From positions 434,001-498,000 of the forward strand of contig NZ_JBLXDO010000001.1 in the NCBI RefSeq assembly GCF_048263965.1: a stretch of DNA of 64,000 bases, read 5' to 3'. Of this stretch, positions 60,084-64,000 are shown in pieces. The position numbers and the translations under genes were made by a program. Below the pieces are notes generated by a model that saw only the letters and a list, made by a program, of their open reading frames with translations, was not told the DNA's origin and did no database searches. The DNA is from Ferrimonas sp048263965. Lineage in GTDB: Bacteria > Pseudomonadota > Gammaproteobacteria > Enterobacterales > Shewanellaceae. Every line of letters starts with the position of its first letter. Position 1 is the stretch's first letter.

Positions 60084-61064
60084 ATGGCGACCTCAAGCCA
60101 AGATTGGCAACCCACGGCCCCCCTGACTAACCTCAGGCAGCGAGCCAAGCTGATGGCCAGCATCCGTCAGTTCTTCGCCCGGCTCGATGTGATGGAGGTG
60201 GATACCCCCGCCCTCTCCAGGGCGGCCACCACAGATCTGCACCTGCACAGCTTCGACACCCGCTTTGTGGGACCGGGTGCCGCCGATGGGGTGCCCCTCT
60301 ACCTGATGACCTCCCCTGAGTTTCATATGAAGCGGCTGCTGTGCGCCGGCAGTGGTGCCATCTATCAGCTGTGCAAGAGCTTCAGAAACGAGGAGGCGGG
60401 AAGGCACCACAACCCGGAGTTCACCATGCTGGAGTGGTACCGGCCAGGTTTCGACCATCATCAGCTGATGGATGAGATGGCCGAGCTGCTGCAACTGGTG
60501 CTGAACTGCGCCGAGCCTGAACGGATGAGCTACCAGCAGGTGTTCATCCAGGTAACCGGGGTGGATCCCCTGGAGCGGGATCTGGCTGCCCTCAGGCGCT
60601 GCTGTCAGGAGCATGGTCTGGGCGACATCGCCGACATTGAGGAGGATCTGGATACCCTGTTGCAGTTGCTGTTCTCCATGGTGGTGGAGCCGGTGATCGG
60701 CCAGCAGCGCCCCTGCTTCGTGTTCGACTTCCCCGCCAGCCAGGCAGCACTGGCCCGCATCAGTCCTACTGACAAGAGAGTGGCGGAACGTTTCGAGGTC
60801 TATTTCAAAGGCATTGAGCTGGCCAACGGCTTTCATGAGCTCAGTGACGCCGACGAGCAACTGCGCCGTTTTGAGGCGGATAATGGCAAACGGTTGCAGG
60901 CGGGATTGCCCGAGCGGCCCATCGACCATCAGCTGATTCGGGCACTGGCTGCCGGGCTGCCGGACTGTGCCGGGGTGGCCTTGGGAGTGGACCGCCTGAT
61001 CATGCTGGCCCTTGGGGAGAGCCACATCGATGCGGTGACCGCCTTCCCCGTTTCCAGGGCGTGA
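60084..61064 (+). CDS. epmA: EF-P lysyl-lysine ligase EpmA (GenX/PoxA)
   Basis: 326 residues from ATG 60084 with GGAG 5 bases upstream. A truncated class II lysyl-tRNA synthetase core without the anticodon domain: ALSRAATTDLHLHSFDTRF, YLMTSPEFHMKRLLCAG, FRNEEAGRHHNPEFTMLEWYRPG and GVALGVDRLIMLALGE motif 3. Attaches beta-lysine to EF-P Lys34. Downstream of efp. Confidence 0.98.
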   Translation: MATSSQDWQPTAPLTNLRQRAKLMASIRQFFARLDVMEVDTPALSRAATTDLHLHSFDTRFVGPGAADGVPLYLMTSPEFHMKRLLCAGSGAIYQLCKSFRNEEAGRHHNPEFTMLEWYRPGFDHHQLMDEMAELLQLVLNCAEPERMSYQQVFIQVTGVDPLERDLAALRRCCQEHGLGDIADIEEDLDTLLQLLFSMVVEPVIGQQRPCFVFDFPASQAALARISPTDKRVAERFEVYFKGIELANGFHELSDADEQLRRFEADNGKRLQAGLPERPIDHQLIRALAAGLPDCAGVALGVDRLIMLALGESHIDAVTAFPVSRA

Positions 61065-61137
61065 GCTGACCCAAGAACATTTTTTCTTACGCTTTCGATT
61101 GCAGTTGACCCCCTGTTACTGACTTGTGGGTGTCATC

Positions 61138-61150
61138 GTTAGCGGCTAAC
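61138..61150 (+). promoter_or_regulatory. Palindrome upstream of the zinc-uptake-like operon
   Basis: GTTAGC-G-GCTAAC, a perfect 13-bp dyad 31 bases upstream of the first gene. It resembles a Zur-type symmetric site only loosely (GTTA...TAAC), so the regulator is uncertain. Confidence 0.4.
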
Positions 61151-61181
61151 ATGGCCTCAATTAAGTCAAATTCAAAGCTGC

Positions 61182-61460
61182 ATGAGTCATAGGACCCTTC
61201 TGACAAAGTTGATGGTGCTCTGGGTGCTGGTCCTGTCACTGGCGGCCCCGGCTCATGCTGTTTATCACTTTGATGTTCACCAGGACCTGGTTAAGTGTGC
61301 CTGGTGCTTCCACGGGGATCATCAGGCCAAGGCCCTGACTCCCTCTCTGCCCAAGGCGCTTCAGCCGTCGGTTCATCCGCAACCCATTCCTGTAGATACG
61401 TGCAAGCCTCAGGTTGGGCCACAGCGGCGCTGCGCCATTCGCGCCCCTCCTTTGTCCTAA
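61182..61460 (+). CDS. Small secreted Cys/His protein, putative zinc-uptake accessory
   Basis: 92 residues. Signal peptide MSHRTLLTKLMVLWVLVLSLAAPAHA. Mature part begins VYHFDVHQDLVKCAWCFHGDHQAK with CxxC and several His, then a Pro-rich tail with two more Cys. No strong ribosome site at ATG 61182. It is the first gene of a plus-strand run leading into a His-rich barrel and a metal ABC transporter, which suggests a periplasmic metal carrier; similar small proteins near ABC zinc systems have been named zinc chaperones. The function is inferred from context. Confidence 0.62.
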   Translation: MSHRTLLTKLMVLWVLVLSLAAPAHAVYHFDVHQDLVKCAWCFHGDHQAKALTPSLPKALQPSVHPQPIPVDTCKPQVGPQRRCAIRAPPLS

Positions 61461-61547
61461 GTCGTTATATCCAAAAATATATTTTTATTTTTTCCGTCAT
61501 GTCCCGTGGTGGGCGTGACCCTATGCGATTTTTAGGAACAAAGAACA

Positions 61548-62720
61548 ATGAAACTGAATGCTGTTACCACCGGCCTGGTTCTGGCCTGCGCTTCTGCCTC
61601 CGTGTTTGCGGCCAACAACCCTGCCATCAGCGTGGTGCTGGACGGTTACTACCAGGATGGCGATCGCGCGCTGGGCGGCCGTGAAGATGGTCTTGGCCTG
61701 GGTGAAACCGAACTGGCCATCAGTGGTGCCATCGACGATCAGTTCTACGGCAAACTGACTACCGTACTGGAAACCCACGACGGTGACACCGAAGTGGAGC
61801 TGGAGGAAGCCTTCATTCAGACCCTGGGTCTGCCCGGTGGCCTCTCCATCCGCGGCGGTCGCTTCCTGTCTGACCTGGGTTACCTGAACAGCCAGCACCC
61901 TCACACCGACTCCTTCGTAGAGCGTCCTGCCATCTACCGTGCCTTTTTGGGTGGTCACTACTTCGATGACGGCCTGCGCCTGAACTGGGTTGCCCCCACC
62001 GAGACCTACTGGGTACTGGGTGCCGAAGGCTTCTCCGGTGACAGCCTGCAAGCGGAAGGCATCGAAGAGTCTGAACTGGAAAGTGTGGGCGTTTATCACC
62101 TGTACACCAAACTGGGTGGCGACTGGGGCACTGACCACAGCTGGCAGCTGGGCTTCTCCTGGCTGCGCAATGAAAACGGTCAGGGCCACCTTGAAGAGCA
62201 TGAAGAGGAGGAGCACGCCGACGAGGGTGACGACCATGCTGGCCACAGCCACAGTGCCTCTCTGACTGGCCGTGACCTCTACAGCCTGGACGCCGTGTAC
62301 AAGTGGGCGCCCAACGGTAACTACAAGAACAACTTCCTGACTCTGTCTGCAGAGTACATGCTGATGGACAAGCCGTTTGAAGAGTCCGGCGGTGAAGAGA
62401 ACCTGCCTGCCGACTACAAGGGCTGGTATGTGTCTGGTGTATACCAGTTCACCCCCAACTGGTCTGCCGGTGTGCGCTATGGTGAGCTGACCGCTTCCAT
62501 GGGCCATGAAGAGGAGCATGACGGTGAGCACCACCTGCACTTCGAAGAGGGTAAGCTGAAAGAGGCCGAGGTGATGGTTGCCTGGCACAACAGCCACTTC
62601 TCCACAGTTCGTCTGCAGTACACCCATCAGGATGATGAGCTGTTTGGCTCCAAAGACGATCAGATCCTGACTCTGCAATTCGTTATGGCATTAGGAGCTC
62701 ACGGTGCGCACCAGTTCTAA
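61548..62720 (+). CDS. Outer-membrane beta-barrel with His/acid-rich loops, putative zinc porin
   Basis: 390 residues. Signal peptide ending SVFA. The mature protein is all strand-like (ISVVLDGYYQDGDR, LSIRGGRFLSDLGYLNS, YWVLGAEGFSG) with C-terminal DQILTLQFVMALG. Two loops are loaded with metal-binding residues: ~214-236 (HLEEHEEEEHADEGDDHAGH) and ~320-335 (GHEEEHDGEHHLHFEE). It overlaps the ABC binding-protein gene by 17 bases. Most likely a metal-capturing outer-membrane channel for zinc. Confidence 0.82.
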   Translation: MKLNAVTTGLVLACASASVFAANNPAISVVLDGYYQDGDRALGGREDGLGLGETELAISGAIDDQFYGKLTTVLETHDGDTEVELEEAFIQTLGLPGGLSIRGGRFLSDLGYLNSQHPHTDSFVERPAIYRAFLGGHYFDDGLRLNWVAPTETYWVLGAEGFSGDSLQAEGIEESELESVGVYHLYTKLGGDWGTDHSWQLGFSWLRNENGQGHLEEHEEEEHADEGDDHAGHSHSASLTGRDLYSLDAVYKWAPNGNYKNNFLTLSAEYMLMDKPFEESGGEENLPADYKGWYVSGVYQFTPNWSAGVRYGELTASMGHEEEHDGEHHLHFEEGKLKEAEVMVAWHNSHFSTVRLQYTHQDDELFGSKDDQILTLQFVMALGAHGAHQF

Positions 62721-63615
62721 ATGGACTCTGCCCGTGCTGGCGGCGCTGCTTGCAGCGCCCCAAGCCTGGGCGCTCAATATCTTCACCTGCGAGCCAGAGT
62801 ACGCCGCTCTGGCCAAGGAGCTGGCGCCGGAGGCCAATGTCTCCAGCGCCACCACCGCTCTGCAGGACCCTCACCACGTGCAGGCCCGGCCCAGCCTGAT
62901 CTCCAAACTGCGTCGTGCCGATCTGGCGATCTGCGCCGGCGCCGAACTGGAGGTGGGTTGGTTGCCCATGCTGCAGATGAAGGCCAACAACCGCAAGGTG
63001 CGCGACGGTCAGCCAGGTATGCTCTACGCCGCCGAGTATGTGGACACCCTGGGCAAGCTGGACAAGGTGGACCGCTCCATGGGCGACGTTCATGCCGGCG
63101 GTAACCCTCACTTCCACTTTTCCCCTGAGCGGATGCAGTCCGTTGCCAAAGCGGTGACCGCCAAATTGGTGGAGCTGGATCCTGAGCGTCAGGGTGACTA
63201 CCAGGCCAATCTGGTGGACTTCAGCCAGCGCTGGTCCCAGGCGATCACTCGTTGGGAAACCCTTGCGGCGCCTCTCAAAGGCAAGAAGGTGATCGCCTAC
63301 CACACCAGCTTCCAGTATCTGTTTGACTGGCTGGGCATGGAGCAGGCGGGTGACCTTGAGCCAAAGCCGGGTCTGCCACCCACAACCGGACACCTGGCTC
63401 AGCTGCTGAAGCTCACCGAGTCGACCCCGGTCATGGCGGTGATCTACACCGGTTATCAGGATGGCCGCGGAGCCCAGTGGCTGGGCCAGAGAGCCAATCT
63501 TCCCGTGCTGCAGCTGCCTTTTGGTCCCGGGGTCGAGGAGGTGGACGATCTGTTCCAGCTGTATGACACCAACATCCAGCTGCTGCTGGAGACCCTGGAG
63601 AATAAAGATGTTTGA
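62704..63615 (+). CDS. Metal ABC transporter substrate-binding protein (ZnuA-like)
   Basis: 303 residues, cluster 9 (zinc/manganese) binding protein. GTG start 62704 inside the end of the barrel gene, with GGAG 6 bases upstream. Signal peptide WTLPVLAALLAAPQAWA. Likely metal ligands: His in ALQDPHHVQARP, His in NPHFHFSPERM, His in IAYHTSFQY, and an acidic residue near the end (VEEVDDLFQ). There is no long His-rich insertion as in E. coli ZnuA; the upstream barrel carries that function. Followed by the permease with 8-base overlap. Confidence 0.9.
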   Translation: MRTSSKWTLPVLAALLAAPQAWALNIFTCEPEYAALAKELAPEANVSSATTALQDPHHVQARPSLISKLRRADLAICAGAELEVGWLPMLQMKANNRKVRDGQPGMLYAAEYVDTLGKLDKVDRSMGDVHAGGNPHFHFSPERMQSVAKAVTAKLVELDPERQGDYQANLVDFSQRWSQAITRWETLAAPLKGKKVIAYHTSFQYLFDWLGMEQAGDLEPKPGLPPTTGHLAQLLKLTESTPVMAVIYTGYQDGRGAQWLGQRANLPVLQLPFGPGVEEVDDLFQLYDTNIQLLLETLENKDV

Positions 63616-64000
63616 TCTCACTATGTTCAGCATTTTGTTGCCGGCATTGGCGGCGGGCACCCTGGTGCTGGCCAGCCACGTGGTGATGGGGCGACAGGTG
63701 CTGGCTCGGGGGATTATCTTTATCGATCTGGCGATCGCCCAGATCGCCGCGTTGGGAGCGGTATTCGCGTCCACGCATCATGAGCTGGAGCACCTGGCGG
63801 GCTCCGGCCTGTGGATGCCTCTGCTGTTTGCCCTGTTTGGTGCAGGCTTGATTGCCCTGCTGGAGAAGCACGCCAAAGCGGAACTTGAGGCGATGATCGG
63901 CTGCCTCTATGTGCTGTCTGCGGTGGCGGCCATGCTGCTGTTGGCCAAGGATCCCCATGGGGGAGAGCTGCTGAAGCAGCTGCTCTCCGGGCAGATCCTC
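63608..64000 (+). CDS. Metal ABC transporter permease (ZnuB-like), N-terminal part
   Basis: ATG 63608 opens a frame that runs off the window after ~131 residues. Several membrane helices (SILLPALAAGTLVLASHVVMG, FIDLAIAQIAALGAVFAS, PLLFALFGAGLIALLE, CLYVLSAVAAMLLLA) fit the ZnuB/TroC family. It overlaps the binding-protein gene by 8 bases. The ATPase is presumably further downstream, outside the window. Confidence 0.87.
   Translation, partial: MFDLTMFSILLPALAAGTLVLASHVVMGRQVLARGIIFIDLAIAQIAALGAVFASTHHELEHLAGSGLWMPLLFALFGAGLIALLEKHAKAELEAMIGCLYVLSAVAAMLLLAKDPHGGELLKQLLSGQIL

Overview
The window looks like chromosomal DNA of a marine, metal-respiring gammaproteobacterium of the Shewanella/Ferrimonas type (Alteromonadales). 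This is an inference from an OmcA/UndA-class multiheme surface cytochrome, a Zn/Cu efflux permease with its MerR regulator resembling the Shewanella SO_0443/SO_0444 pair, a DcaP-like porin, PHA genes, and a general codon and GC style (about 55-58% GC in genes). I see no phage, insertion sequence, CRISPR array, tRNA or rRNA. Most of the window is core and metabolic genes, with accessory features for metal handling and extracellular electron transfer.

Layout. 1-1.8 kb (minus): 5' part of a class I PHA synthase, a phasin and a small unknown protein. 2.5-6.4 kb (plus): an 11-heme outer-membrane cytochrome lipoprotein followed by a membrane-anchored ToxR/CadC-like regulator. 6.5-8.8 kb (minus): DUF2960-like protein, CvfB-like S1 protein, YceI and cytochrome b561. 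9.0-10.2 kb: a minimal M9-type collagenase and a 52-aa membrane peptide. 10.2-13.3 kb (minus): purH-purD. 13.5-15.3 kb: zntR-like regulator and a DUF318 permease carrying a five-fold Cys-Cys repeat. 15.7-19.1 kb: an AT-rich gap, a DcaP-like porin and a convergent classical porin. 19.4-22.9 kb: tcdA, a putative beta-barrel protein and csdE/csdA, together the sulfur and tRNA ct6A module. 23-25.7 kb: a lipoprotein penicillin-acylase-family enzyme. 25.9-28.5 kb: thioredoxin-like protein plus DUF318 permease, yjjX, and a TauE/SafE exporter. 28.8-31.5 kb: serine permease and serine deaminase (sdaC-sdaA) behind a CRP site. 31.6-34.7 kb (minus): GAF-GGDEF-EAL protein and an unknown exported protein. 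34.8-38.7 kb: Cys-rich small membrane protein, DAACS symporter, chemoreceptor. 38.7-42.6 kb (minus): lipoprotein, aroQ-accB-accC, arfB. 42.7-45.9 kb: DUF2057-like protein, patatin, Fur-box DUF2061 protein, LON-domain protein and a 30-aa membrane peptide. 45.9-50 kb: dsbD, fxsA, MATE exporter. 50.1-52.2 kb: groES-groEL from a sigma-32-type promoter. 52.2-58.4 kb: thioesterase, LysR/qorB divergent pair, DUF3016 protein, two-domain glyoxalase-like protein, TraB/GumN protein, alpha/beta hydrolase. 58.4-61.1 kb: epmB, efp, epmA, the complete EF-P beta-lysylation set. 61.2-64 kb: a zinc-uptake-type operon (small Cys/His secreted protein, His-rich barrel, ABC binding protein, permease running off the end).

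The strongest leads are the 11-heme cytochrome with its neighbouring membrane regulator; the near-perfect 15-residue Cys-Cys repeat in the Zn/Cu permease; the zinc-uptake operon built around a His-rich outer-membrane barrel; an orphan intrinsic terminator upstream of a porin that suggests an unannotated small RNA; and a stripped-down M9 collagenase. All function calls come from reading the sequence and recalling families; no search was run.
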